Source: Erysipelotrichaceae bacterium UBA4808
Lineage (GTDB): Bacteria; Bacillota_I; Bacilli_A; Erysipelotrichales; Erysipelotrichaceae
Direction of reading: 5' to 3'
Assembly: GCA_002402585.1 (NCBI GenBank)
Contig: DHGC01000073.1
Span: forward strand, 1-39,475
DNA length: 39,475 bases
The notes under the pieces: model-generated
The model's database searches: none
What the model was told of the DNA's origin: nothing
Seen by the model: the letters and a program-made list of their open reading frames with translations, nothing else
Part shown: positions 16,235 to 23,803 of the stretch, piece after piece
Layout: the number at the start of each line of letters is the position of its first letter
Position numbering within the stretch: the stretch's first letter is position 1
Position numbers and translations under genes: made by a program

Positions 16235-17104
16235 ATGAACCCCATTACTCACTTCAACAACGCTTTGGCATATATCGAGACACATTTGAACGAAACGCTT
16301 GATCTCAAACAGATCACGCAACTCGCCCAATGTTCTGAGTATCACTTTCAAAGAATGTTCAGTTACTTAAGTGGCCAAAGTCTCAACCAATACATCACAG
16401 CGAGACGATTGAGTTTGGCCGCATTGGATTGTGTCCAAACGGATGAGCGCATTCTAGACATCGCTTTGAAGTATGGCTATCAGAGTAACGACGTCTTCAC
16501 ACGTGCTTTTAAGGATTTTCACGGACTCACGCCAAGTGAGCTACGTAGAACCAAGGTAGCCTTCACGAGTACGCCTCGACTTGTTTTTCAACTTACACTC
16601 AAAGGAGCAAACATCATGAACGTACGCATCATGGATAAGCAAAGTTTTAATATCATCGGTTTTAAGAAAAATATATCCATTCAATTCGAGGGTATCAATC
16701 CCGAAATCGCCTCGATCTGGCAAAAGCTGAACCCTACAAACATTCCAATCCTCAAAGGCATGTGTGACCAAGAACCTAGGGGCATCATCAGTGCTTCCTT
16801 CAATTTCTCAAGTGATCGTATGCAAGAGAAGGGCACTCTGGACCACATGATCGGTGTCATCACAAATCAATCCAATCCAGACTTTGACATGCTTGAAGTC
16901 CCCGCTTATACATGGGCGATCTTCGACATAACAGGACCCTTTCCTGAAACACTCCAAAAAGCCTGGGGTCAGATCTATTCCGAATGGTTCCCCAGTGTTC
17001 CTTATGAAAGTGTGAATGGACCTGAAATCGTATGGCATGAACATCCCGATACGAGCGATCCCATGTATCACAGTCAGATTTGGATTCCGATTCGAAAAAT
17101 CTAG
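16235..17104 (+). CDS. AraC-family regulator with GyrI-like effector domain
   Basis: Two AraC helix-turn-helix units make up residues about 8-108 (LKQITQLAQCSEYHFQRMF and DIALKYGYQSNDVFTRAF, ending GLTPSELRR). A GyrI-like/AraC_E_bind domain fills about 125-289, the Rob/BmrR-type fold that binds small hydrophobic drugs. This layout (HTH first, effector domain last) is that of Rob and SoxS-like drug sensors. The ATG has a GAGGAA site 6 bases upstream, and a U-tailed hairpin follows the stop. It is convergent with a second regulator of the same architecture. Target genes are not evident nearby. Confidence 0.92.
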   Translation: MNPITHFNNALAYIETHLNETLDLKQITQLAQCSEYHFQRMFSYLSGQSLNQYITARRLSLAALDCVQTDERILDIALKYGYQSNDVFTRAFKDFHGLTPSELRRTKVAFTSTPRLVFQLTLKGANIMNVRIMDKQSFNIIGFKKNISIQFEGINPEIASIWQKLNPTNIPILKGMCDQEPRGIISASFNFSSDRMQEKGTLDHMIGVITNQSNPDFDMLEVPAYTWAIFDITGPFPETLQKAWGQIYSEWFPSVPYESVNGPEIVWHEHPDTSDPMYHSQIWIPIRKI

Positions 17105-17112
17105 GTTTATGA

Positions 17113-17147
17113 AAAGCCAATCGCTTCAGATTGGCTTTCTTCTTTGT
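17113..17147 (+). terminator. Terminator of the first AraC/GyrI-like gene
   Basis: Stem AAAGCCAATC/GATTGGCTTT (17113-17122 with 17129-17138, 6-base loop), then CTTCTTTG on the + strand. Confidence 0.75.
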
Positions 17148-17149
17148 AT

Positions 17150-18064
17150 TCATATGATTTTTCGAACTGGATATAGTTCTATGTATCCCCGCCATCCTTG
17201 TGGTTCCAGTTGCATACGCGAGGCAATAGCATAATCATATTCATAACCATAGACTTCTGGATTGAACATTTCGATTCTTTCCCATAAAGCTCCAATAGCT
17301 TCATCATAATGTTCGTCCTCATAAGGTTCCCCTTGGAACACCAACATTTTACACGGTTCTAAGTCAATGATTTCAAATCCATCAGGAATCGCACCGGCAT
17401 AATCGTAAGGCACTTCTACGGCATGGACGTATTCACCGGTATCTTCCTTGATCATCTGCTTCGGTAACCAACAGCCTGCCGGTTCATTGAGCGCCTCTTT
17501 GATTTGTGCCAGAATCTCCCAAGGTTTTGATTGTCCTGACAAAGCACAACCGACTTCTTCGCAATAGCTGAAGTAATCGCTCGCATGCTTTGCTCGTTTT
17601 AAAATAAGCTTGCGTTTTGGACGTTCCACAATTTGTGTGAACAGGATAGCGGTATTCTGCGTCATCTTTTTAACCTCCATTTGTGATTGAGGATGGTGAA
17701 TCGTATGGTAGGAAATCAACCAATCTTGTGACTGTGGATAATTCGCAAAACGCAAGGGATTGATGCCAAATGCTTTCGAAAAAGCACGTGTATAACCTTC
17801 ATGACTTGCGAATTGATGATCAAAGGCAATATCGATGATGCGCTTATCTCTTTTGCGCAATGCGTAGGCAGATGCGACAAGTCGTTGTTTACGGATGTAC
17901 TCAAAGGGCGCCATGCCTGTTTCTTGTTTGAAGAGATGCGATGCATGATACATCGAATATCCAGATACGTCCGCCAACTGTTTTAAGCTGATGGGTTCAT
18001 GCCTATGTTCATCGATGTATCGCTGCATTTTTTCAACCGCACTGCGTGCTGATGTGTCTTCCAT
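17150..18064 (-). CDS. AraC-family regulator with GyrI-like effector domain
   Basis: The same build as the convergent neighbour: two AraC HTH units (about residues 10-110; LKQLADVSGYSMYHASHLF and DIAFDHQFASHEGYTRAFSK, ending FGINPLRF) and a C-terminal GyrI-like domain. From the ATG at 18064 (GGGAGG site 5 bases upstream) it has 304 residues; the frame is open to 18082 without use. The effector domain contains several aromatic and acidic residues (EVYGYEYDYAI) that suit binding of bulky cations or hydrophobic ligands. The two regulators are only distantly alike in sequence, so they are not a recent duplication. Confidence 0.92.
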   Translation of the reverse strand: MEDTSARSAVEKMQRYIDEHRHEPISLKQLADVSGYSMYHASHLFKQETGMAPFEYIRKQRLVASAYALRKRDKRIIDIAFDHQFASHEGYTRAFSKAFGINPLRFANYPQSQDWLISYHTIHHPQSQMEVKKMTQNTAILFTQIVERPKRKLILKRAKHASDYFSYCEEVGCALSGQSKPWEILAQIKEALNEPAGCWLPKQMIKEDTGEYVHAVEVPYDYAGAIPDGFEIIDLEPCKMLVFQGEPYEDEHYDEAIGALWERIEMFNPEVYGYEYDYAIASRMQLEPQGWRGYIELYPVRKII

Positions 18065-18089
18065 GTTCACCTCCCAATTCAAGCATAAT

Positions 18090-18120
18090 GGAAAGCCAAA
18101 TCAATATCTTGACTTGGCTT
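18090..18120 (-). terminator. Possible terminator of the DUF2804 gene
   Basis: Stem AAGCCAA/TTGGCTT extended by a further three pairs past one mismatch. The T-tail on the - strand is poor. It lies 13 bp after the DUF2804 stop and just before the AraC gene start. Confidence 0.4.
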
Positions 18121-18132
18121 GCGAACATCCAT

Positions 18133-19161
18133 TTACCAACGATTCTTAACTTTTTCCGCAAAGCCAATCAGTTTATTGATATTGAGCTTTGTGCCATCAT
18201 CCAACACCACAGTTCCGGAAAAATAACCAAAGACTTGGTGTTGGTCCGATTCCAGAACTAAGACTTTTGTCCGTGAAGAACGATCTAAGATTGGCTCAAA
18301 ACTTAGTTCAAAGCGCTTATCATCACTGGTGAATGACCAAGGACTAAGGAAATCATCCTTACCCTCTTTTATTGGTATATTGAACTTCACTTCGCTTAAC
18401 TTATGCGCCTTGCCATCATAGAAAAGCATATTCTCCGTTGCGGCTTGTGTGTTTCCAAAACCATAACCGATATTGAAGCCAAATGTCTTGCCGTTCACCA
18501 AACCTGAAGCGCTGCCCCAGTACCAAGTATTGTCATAGGTCCATACACCACGTCCCCAGTCCAAGACACCAAAGGATGTTTGTGTATCAAAGTTAAATGT
18601 TTGATCACCTAATTTCATTTCGCCAGACGCACGCATGCAATTGATTTTTTGATTGTAATAAAAGTATCCGGGTTTATCAAAGGGTGTCGCAATGACCATG
18701 CTTTCTTCAGGTACATTACTCAGTCGAATCTTTCCATTTAAGGTCTGATTGTCTTTAAAGTTTGGAATATCAAACGTTAGTATACGATCGCCTTTATCCA
18801 AGGTGAAATGAATATGATGTGTCTTCGCATCCACCTTGACCTCACCGATATTTGAATGTGCTGGGAAGTTCTTCTTCCCAAAGGTCAACCATTGCATAAA
18901 GCTCTTGGTTATTTCAGTTCGTTTGTCAAAATCAAAGAATGTGATAGAATCCAGACCCATATACGCATTATCCGCAATGGTCAGTGCTAAACCAAAATGT
19001 TCATTCAGTACACAATAATAGTCCCATTCTTTGATTCGAATCGCTTTCGCTTTGATTGCGTTTCGATCATACGTGTATAATGCCTTCTTTGCAAAACCCG
19101 GTTCTAAGACATTCCCCTTCGCATCTAGTAAATCAATTGGTTTGGTAATCTCGTGTTGCAT
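18133..19161 (-). CDS. DUF2804 family protein
   Basis: A 342-aa protein that fits DUF2804: an N-terminal segment of the type ITKPIDLLDAKGNVLEPGFAKK, a central WDYYCVLNEHFGLALTIAD, and the conserved stretch DWGRGVWTYDNTWYWGSASG. It is beta-rich with no signal peptide and resembles tocopherol-cyclase/AttH-like lipocalin-type folds in general appearance; no enzymatic role is known to me. The ATG has an AGGAGC site. A promoter with TTGTAA and GATAAT stands upstream, so it is a single-gene unit. Confidence 0.85.
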   Translation of the reverse strand: MQHEITKPIDLLDAKGNVLEPGFAKKALYTYDRNAIKAKAIRIKEWDYYCVLNEHFGLALTIADNAYMGLDSITFFDFDKRTEITKSFMQWLTFGKKNFPAHSNIGEVKVDAKTHHIHFTLDKGDRILTFDIPNFKDNQTLNGKIRLSNVPEESMVIATPFDKPGYFYYNQKINCMRASGEMKLGDQTFNFDTQTSFGVLDWGRGVWTYDNTWYWGSASGLVNGKTFGFNIGYGFGNTQAATENMLFYDGKAHKLSEVKFNIPIKEGKDDFLSPWSFTSDDKRFELSFEPILDRSSRTKVLVLESDQHQVFGYFSGTVVLDDGTKLNINKLIGFAEKVKNRW

Positions 19162-19194
19162 GATGTGCTCCTAAGTTGTACTTCTGTTAGATTT

Positions 19195-19223
19195 ATTATC
19201 AATCTTTAAGTATTGGTTTACAA
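19195..19223 (-). promoter_or_regulatory. Promoter of the DUF2804 gene
   Basis: On the - strand: -35 TTGTAA (19218-19223), 17-bp spacer, -10 GATAAT (19195-19200). Confidence 0.6.
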
Positions 19224-19232
19224 TCTTTGCAT

Positions 19233-19258
19233 CATAAAACCCTCAGTCATGAGGGTTT
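19233..19258 (-). terminator. Terminator of the YkvA-like gene
   Basis: Perfect 9-bp stem AAACCCTCA/TGAGGGTTT (19237-19245 with 19250-19258), 4-base loop, then TATGAT on the - strand. It lies immediately after the stop at 19266. Confidence 0.75.
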
Positions 19259-19265
19259 AGGTAAA

Positions 19266-19679
19266 TTATTCTTCTTTTTTATCGATTTTATGATCAATGC
19301 TTACCAATTCTTCTTCATTGTAGTCACCAAACCATACATGCAATCTTTCCTTGGCTTTAGCTTTTACACTTTCATCAATAAATAATGCGACTGCCACGAC
19401 CACTGAAATCAAAGCAGTCAAATCATCCGTGAAACCAATACCAGGTATCAAATCAGGAAGGAAATCCGCAGGTAAAATAAAATAACCAAGTCCCCCAATG
19501 ATCAAGGACTTCGCAAACTTAGGCGTTGTCGTCTTCTGAAGTGTGTAAAACAACAGCAATGCAAGGTAGATCACCTTAATGCCGGCTTTCTTCCCAAAAT
19601 GTTTAATCTTCTCGAGTAAATTATATTCTGAAAACGCAATCGCATATTTCTTATCTTTGAGTTTATCAGTGTATTTCAT
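19266..19679 (-). CDS. YkvA/DUF1232 family small membrane protein
   Basis: 137 aa from the ATG at 19679, which has GGAGG 8 bases upstream (the frame is open to 19766). The central DUF1232 signature is visible: a helix ending near SLIIGGLGYFILPADFLPDLIPGIGFTDDLTAL, followed by a second hydrophobic helix (ISVVVAVALFI). The N-terminal part also has a hydrophobic helix (VIYLALLLFYTL). Function of the family is not known. It is a single gene between terminators. Confidence 0.85.
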   Translation of the reverse strand: MKYTDKLKDKKYAIAFSEYNLLEKIKHFGKKAGIKVIYLALLLFYTLQKTTTPKFAKSLIIGGLGYFILPADFLPDLIPGIGFTDDLTALISVVVAVALFIDESVKAKAKERLHVWFGDYNEEELVSIDHKIDKKEE

Positions 19680-19770
19680 CCAGCATTCCTCCACTTCATT
19701 TTCACTTTGAGTATAGCATGAACAGCCTAAAATACTACTTTGACGACTAACATGACTCAACATCAAAACC

Positions 19771-19808
19771 TAATAAAAAGCTCAAAGAATCATGATATCC
19801 TTTGAGCT
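19771..19808 (-). terminator. Terminator of the glycerate operon
   Basis: Perfect 9-bp stem AGCTCAAAG/CTTTGAGCT (19779-19787 with 19800-19808), then TTTTTATTA on the - strand, about 30 bp after the glycerate kinase stop. Confidence 0.85.
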
Positions 19809-19840
19809 CAATTTCTGTGTAATTAATTTACTGCTCGTTA

Positions 19841-20968
19841 CTATTGAATACGAAGAACTCGTAGGATATTATCCATCATCAACGCAAGATTCGCTTCTGA
19901 GCGTGTTTTTGCAATTGCGAAATCCACAGGCTCTGAATTGATACTAAACACAGCTGTGATGCCTTGGTCGTACGCTTCTTCAAAATCCTGACCAATCGAT
20001 CCAACCACCGCAATGACGGGCACCTGAGCGTGTTTAGCACGGCGTGCTACGCCAATGGGTACCTTGCCACTTAAGGATTGCTCATCAATCTTACCTTCAC
20101 CCGTAAAGATTAGATCTGCATCTTGAATCAGTGTATCAAATTCAACTAAATCGAGAATCGTTTCAATCCCCATTTTCAAATGACTCTTAAAAAAGGCAAC
20201 CATTCCAGCACCCATCGCACCTGCAGCACCACCCCCCGCAATTTCACTCACATGGATATCACATGTTTCAGCGATCTTTTTAGCTAAGTGTCTAAGACCT
20301 CGATCTAAGCGTAGAACCATTTCAGGATAGGCACCCTTTTGAGGTCCAAAGATATATGCAGCTCCTTTTTCACCAAACATAGGATTATCAATGTCACACA
20401 TCGTTATGATTTCTACGTCTTGAAGAATTGGATCCATATTGGAGACATCAATAGAATCAATATCCACCAAGGATTTCCCTGTCGGAATAAATTCACTTCC
20501 TTGTGCATTTTTAAAGTGTATCCCAACAGCGGAAGCAGCTCCACAACCTCCGTCATTGGTACAGGATCCACCCAGTCCAACAATGATCTTCTTACATCCA
20601 CTGCGTGCGGCATGCAGGATCAATTCCCCAACGCCATACGTTGTGGTCAACTCCGGATTGGCACGATCACTGACCAAAGGCAAGCCCGCTGCTGCAGCCA
20701 TTTCCACAACCGCCACATTCCCTTCAAGAATCGCATAGAAAGCTTCCATAGGTTCAAAATAAGGATTGTTTACTTGAACAAATACTTTCGTTCCTCCAAC
20801 AGCAGCTAAGAATGCATCAACACTTCCTTCACCACCATCCGCAACTTGAATCTTTACGACTTCACAGTCTGGGATATGACGATGAATGACTGTTTCCATC
20901 ACATCACACACACGGGATGAACTTAGGGTTCCCTTATAGGAATCTGGAATACAGATAATTTTCTTCAT
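19841..20968 (-). CDS. Glycerate kinase (GlxK/GarK family)
   Basis: Phosphorylates D-glycerate with ATP, normally to 2-phosphoglycerate in this family, feeding lower glycolysis. Hallmarks: start KKIICIPDSYKGTLSS, QVADGGEGSVDAF, VGLGGSCTNDGGCGAA and the end region FTGEGKIDEQSLSGKVPIGVARRA. Length 375 aa is usual. It lies after the GntP-type permease gene, with a hairpin terminator in the 56-bp gap, so its expression may be lower than that of the permease. The ATG has a CAGAGG site. The genomic setting with a CdaR-type regulator supports glycerate use. Confidence 0.94.
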   Translation of the reverse strand: MKKIICIPDSYKGTLSSSRVCDVMETVIHRHIPDCEVVKIQVADGGEGSVDAFLAAVGGTKVFVQVNNPYFEPMEAFYAILEGNVAVVEMAAAAGLPLVSDRANPELTTTYGVGELILHAARSGCKKIIVGLGGSCTNDGGCGAASAVGIHFKNAQGSEFIPTGKSLVDIDSIDVSNMDPILQDVEIITMCDIDNPMFGEKGAAYIFGPQKGAYPEMVLRLDRGLRHLAKKIAETCDIHVSEIAGGGAAGAMGAGMVAFFKSHLKMGIETILDLVEFDTLIQDADLIFTGEGKIDEQSLSGKVPIGVARRAKHAQVPVIAVVGSIGQDFEEAYDQGITAVFSINSEPVDFAIAKTRSEANLALMMDNILRVLRIQ

Positions 20969-20980
20969 GATTCTACCTCT

Positions 20981-21014
20981 GTTTTTAAAAACAGGGCTAG
21001 TTTGAATAGCCCTG
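20981..21014 (-). terminator. Hairpin between permease and glycerate kinase genes
   Basis: Perfect 8-bp stem CAGGGCTA/TAGCCCTG with a 7-base loop, then TTTTTAAAAA on the - strand. It probably reduces expression of the kinase relative to the permease. Confidence 0.75.
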
Positions 21015-21024
21015 CATCACTTAT

Positions 21025-22437
21025 TTAAAGAACTAACGAAAGTACGAAAATCGCAATCATTGCCGCAATCCCCATGACAAGGGTCACTGCGGTTTGGGTC
21101 ATATAACCTTGTTCAGGTTTCATTTTACCAAAATTGGTAACAACCCAGAAATAACTATCATTCGCATGAGAAACGGTCATCGAACCCGCGCCAATTGCCA
21201 TAACCGCTAAAGCAGCAAGCATTGGTGTATTGAGACCTAATGCGACCATGAGTGAATCCGCAGCCGCGAAGCTACCCAAGATACCCGCTGTTGTCGTAAT
21301 GGCAACCGTAGAAGAACCTTGTGCAGTTTTTAGAATCGCAGAAATGATGAATGGGAAGAAGATCCCAATCGTTGCCAACGAAGAAGCATTCGCACGAATG
21401 TAATCAACGAAACCTGCCGAAGCAATGACACGACCCAAGACACCACCCGCTGCTGTAACAAATAGAATCGGTCCAACAACTTTCAAAGTATCATTGGTCA
21501 TTTCATTGAATTCACCAATCTTACCCGATGCGAATAATAATACCACACCAAACAATAAGCCAACCGTTAATGCGATAACTGGATTCCCTAAAAATTTAAT
21601 AATGGTAATGAAATCTCCAGACATCTTCAATGCCACAACGACCGAACTCAATGCCATCAACAAGATTGGCATCACGATTGGAGCCAAAGCATTGAACCCA
21701 TTTGGAAGTTTTCCATATTCCGCAACCAATTGTTCATAAGTCTTGGAAACCAAACTTGAATCTTCATCATCTTCTGGTGTCTGAATCCGTTTACCAATAT
21801 ACTTCGCATAGAGATAAGCCGCAAACAATGCAGGAATCGAAATCAAGGCACCCATACCAATAACCAATAATAGATTGTCTGCCAAACCAAGTGAACCTGC
21901 CGCAGCGATTGGTCCTGGTGTTGGTGGTATCAAAACGTGAGACGCATACAAACCAGCGGATAACGCAACGGACATCGCAACACTGGATGCTTGAGTACGT
22001 CTACGCAAAGCTTTACGAATTGGATCCAAAATAACGAAACCACTATCACAGAATACAGGAATCGATACGATCCAACCCATGATCATGATGGCTAATTCTG
22101 GGTTCTTCTTACCTACAAGATTAACAACCATGTCAGCCAATTTAATTGCTGCACCTGTACGTTCCAATAAAGTCCCAACCAATGCACCTAAGATAATGAC
22201 GATACCGATGCTCGCAAAGGTTCCACTGAACCCAGCCCCAATCATGGAAGCGATGCCCTGACGTGCTGGTGTTGTTTCCGTAGCCGCAACATCGACCAAT
22301 GGAATGCCAACGACGATGGCCAATAATAAGGCAATGCCCATAATCGCCAAAAATGGATGCACTTTGAATTTCGAAATTGCGAGAATCATAACAACGATCG
22401 CAATGACGAAGGTGATAATCAAGGGTATACCAGTCAT
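21025..22437 (-). CDS. GntP-family permease, probable glycerate (or gluconate) transporter
   Basis: A 470-aa polytopic membrane protein of the GntP family of H+ symporters for gluconate and related acids. Typical segments are IVSIPVFCDSGFVIL, SHVLIPPTPGPIAAAGSLG, GSSTVAITTTAGI and the end region SHANDSYFWVVTNFGKM. The adjacent glycerate kinase and CdaR-type regulator favour D-glycerate as substrate. The ATG has an AGGAGGAAT site. Its promoter region holds a cre-like box and two palindromes. It is slightly longer than E. coli GntP family members owing to an acidic loop near TPEDDEDSSLV. Confidence 0.92.
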   Translation of the reverse strand: MTGIPLIITFVIAIVVMILAISKFKVHPFLAIMGIALLLAIVVGIPLVDVAATETTPARQGIASMIGAGFSGTFASIGIVIILGALVGTLLERTGAAIKLADMVVNLVGKKNPELAIMIMGWIVSIPVFCDSGFVILDPIRKALRRRTQASSVAMSVALSAGLYASHVLIPPTPGPIAAAGSLGLADNLLLVIGMGALISIPALFAAYLYAKYIGKRIQTPEDDEDSSLVSKTYEQLVAEYGKLPNGFNALAPIVMPILLMALSSVVVALKMSGDFITIIKFLGNPVIALTVGLLFGVVLLFASGKIGEFNEMTNDTLKVVGPILFVTAAGGVLGRVIASAGFVDYIRANASSLATIGIFFPFIISAILKTAQGSSTVAITTTAGILGSFAAADSLMVALGLNTPMLAALAVMAIGAGSMTVSHANDSYFWVVTNFGKMKPEQGYMTQTAVTLVMGIAAMIAIFVLSLVL

Positions 22438-22458
22438 ACTTAATTCCTCCTCTTAAAT

Positions 22459-22472
22459 GTGAAAATGTTCAC
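22459..22472. promoter_or_regulatory. Palindrome at the gntP transcription start
   Basis: GTGAAAATGTTCAC, 12 of 14 positions symmetric, directly downstream of the predicted -10 box. A repressor bound here would block initiation. Which regulator binds is unknown; CdaR is the obvious candidate. Confidence 0.45.
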
Positions 22473-22480
22473 TTTTTTAA

Positions 22481-22510
22481 ATTATAGCGAAATAAGTATT
22501 TTTCTGTAAT
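22481..22510 (-). promoter_or_regulatory. Promoter of the gntP-glycerate kinase genes
   Basis: On the - strand: -35 ATTACA (22505-22510), 18-bp spacer, -10 TATAAT (22481-22486). The predicted start is near 22474. Confidence 0.55.
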
Positions 22511-22524
22511 GTTATAGAAACCAT

Positions 22525-22539
22525 TTGTAAGCGTTTTAT
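22525..22539. promoter_or_regulatory. cre-like (CcpA) site upstream of gntP
   Basis: TTGTAAGCGTTTTAT fits the cre consensus WTGNAANCGNWNNCW except for the near-terminal C. It is centred about 58 bp upstream of the predicted start. Confidence 0.5.
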
Positions 22540-22541
22540 TT

Positions 22542-22555
22542 TAGTATGCATACTA
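22542..22555. promoter_or_regulatory. Perfect 14-bp palindrome between cdaR and gntP
   Basis: TAGTATGCATACTA is perfectly symmetric and sits 3 bp from the cre-like box, about 25 bp after the cdaR stop and roughly 75 bp upstream of the gntP start of transcription. It is a candidate activator site for the CdaR-type protein. Confidence 0.5.
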
Positions 22556-22580
22556 CATATATAACACCGTCTTATGCTTT

Positions 22581-23717
22581 CTATGAATTCTTCTTAAAAA
22601 ACATGGCCAGATAGTACAATGGGATGCTTTGTGTATGGCGAGGATTATGTCCCGTCAGTTCATGCAGGCGATTCAGTTTATATTGAAGCGTGTTTTTATG
22701 GATATAAAGCAGATTCGCGGTCTTCTCAATCGATCCATTGTTCGCATAATAGATATCTAGAATACGCATGGCTTCTATGATTTCTTCTTTACTCAAACCC
22801 TTGAAGATTTTATCAATAAACTCCTGACGAACCCCTAAAGGAATCTCATTTAGAAACAATTCTAAATGTAGATCATTGTAACTCATGAGCGCTTGACGTT
22901 GAATCGTCATGGCAGAATTGAGCGCTTTTTGAGCCTGCATAAACGCCAGATGACTCTGTTTATAATGCAGTGAGCCTCCATCCAAACCAATACAGATATC
23001 CCAATGGAAATCGTCATGAATACTCGTAATGAGCTTAGTACACTTCTCTTTCAAACGATCTTCGGGTGTGTCGAGTATGAAGAAGACAAGCTTCGTCCCA
23101 ATGCGCAAGTAGTAACTACCCGGATGCTTGCATAACGATTTACGAAGATACTGGGTTGCGCCATCCAAACGATTTTGATCACTTTTGATGTCCGTTGTCT
23201 CTCTCGAAATGAAGCTGGCAATGACAATGCGTCGTTTGATGGACAAATCAATGCCAAGCGACAGTGCCGTTTCCTGAAAATTAGCTTCAAACACCATGTC
23301 CGGATTAATAAACCAGTTTTCAAGAAAACGACTCAATATCTTTTCTTGTTGGGAGCGTTGTTGCTTGAGGTTCTCATCACGAATGTACATTTCGGTAAAT
23401 TTACGGATGATTTCTCCATATTTCTCGACACGATGTCGATCCCCAGTAATGCCGATGACACCAACTGTTTCTCCTTCAACAGTTATGGGTAGATTGACAC
23501 CCTTACGCGATCCACCGTATTCTTCATCGGAGTCAATGATTAAAATAGGTAAACCCTCACGGACAAGTTTCTTCGCACCTAAGTGGCAACTCCCCATTCT
23601 TTCTTTGTCTGTGGAAGCAATGATGGTTCCTTCACGATCGATGAGATTGATGTGTTGTGAAATGATTGCACTGAGTTCTTCTACCATTTGCATGGCAAAT
23701 TGCTTGGAAAGATTCAT
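22581..23717 (-). CDS. CdaR-family sugar-diacid/glycerate-responsive regulator
   Basis: 378 aa. An N-terminal diacid-recognition domain (about residues 1-130; INLIDREGTIIASTDKERMGSCHLGA and GVIGITGDRHRVEKYGEII) is followed by a middle region and a C-terminal PucR-type HTH (about 320-375; ANLLYIHKNTLQYKLNRLHELTG). E. coli CdaR activates glucarate, galactarate and glycerate genes, with D-glycerate among its likely signals. The position directly upstream of gntP and glycerate kinase, on the same strand, supports control of these. Its ATG overlaps the stop of a 29-aa ORF as ATGA, with GAGG 10 bases upstream. Confidence 0.92.
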   Translation of the reverse strand: MNLSKQFAMQMVEELSAIISQHINLIDREGTIIASTDKERMGSCHLGAKKLVREGLPILIIDSDEEYGGSRKGVNLPITVEGETVGVIGITGDRHRVEKYGEIIRKFTEMYIRDENLKQQRSQQEKILSRFLENWFINPDMVFEANFQETALSLGIDLSIKRRIVIASFISRETTDIKSDQNRLDGATQYLRKSLCKHPGSYYLRIGTKLVFFILDTPEDRLKEKCTKLITSIHDDFHWDICIGLDGGSLHYKQSHLAFMQAQKALNSAMTIQRQALMSYNDLHLELFLNEIPLGVRQEFIDKIFKGLSKEEIIEAMRILDIYYANNGSIEKTANLLYIHKNTLQYKLNRLHELTGHNPRHTQSIPLYYLAMFFKKNS

Positions 23718-23803
23718 GATGGTTCAGCCTCTAAAAGTACTTTATTCATAATACCGTTTATGACGACAGGTCTATTGCATAAGAACCGAATGAGCTGTTT
23801 CAT
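23714..23803 (-). CDS. Small ORF (29 aa) linking the DUF4143 ATPase and cdaR
   Basis: The ORF starts MKQLIRFLCNRPVV and ends KVLLEAEPS. It has a strong GGAGG site 8 bases before the ATG, overlaps the upstream ATPase stop by ATGA and the cdaR start by ATGA. Composition is mixed, with no membrane helix long enough to span and no recognised domain. It may be a real small protein, or a leader whose translation couples cdaR to the ATPase message. Support comes only from signals and spacing, so chance cannot be excluded. Confidence 0.45.
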   Translation of the reverse strand: MKQLIRFLCNRPVVINGIMNKVLLEAEPS

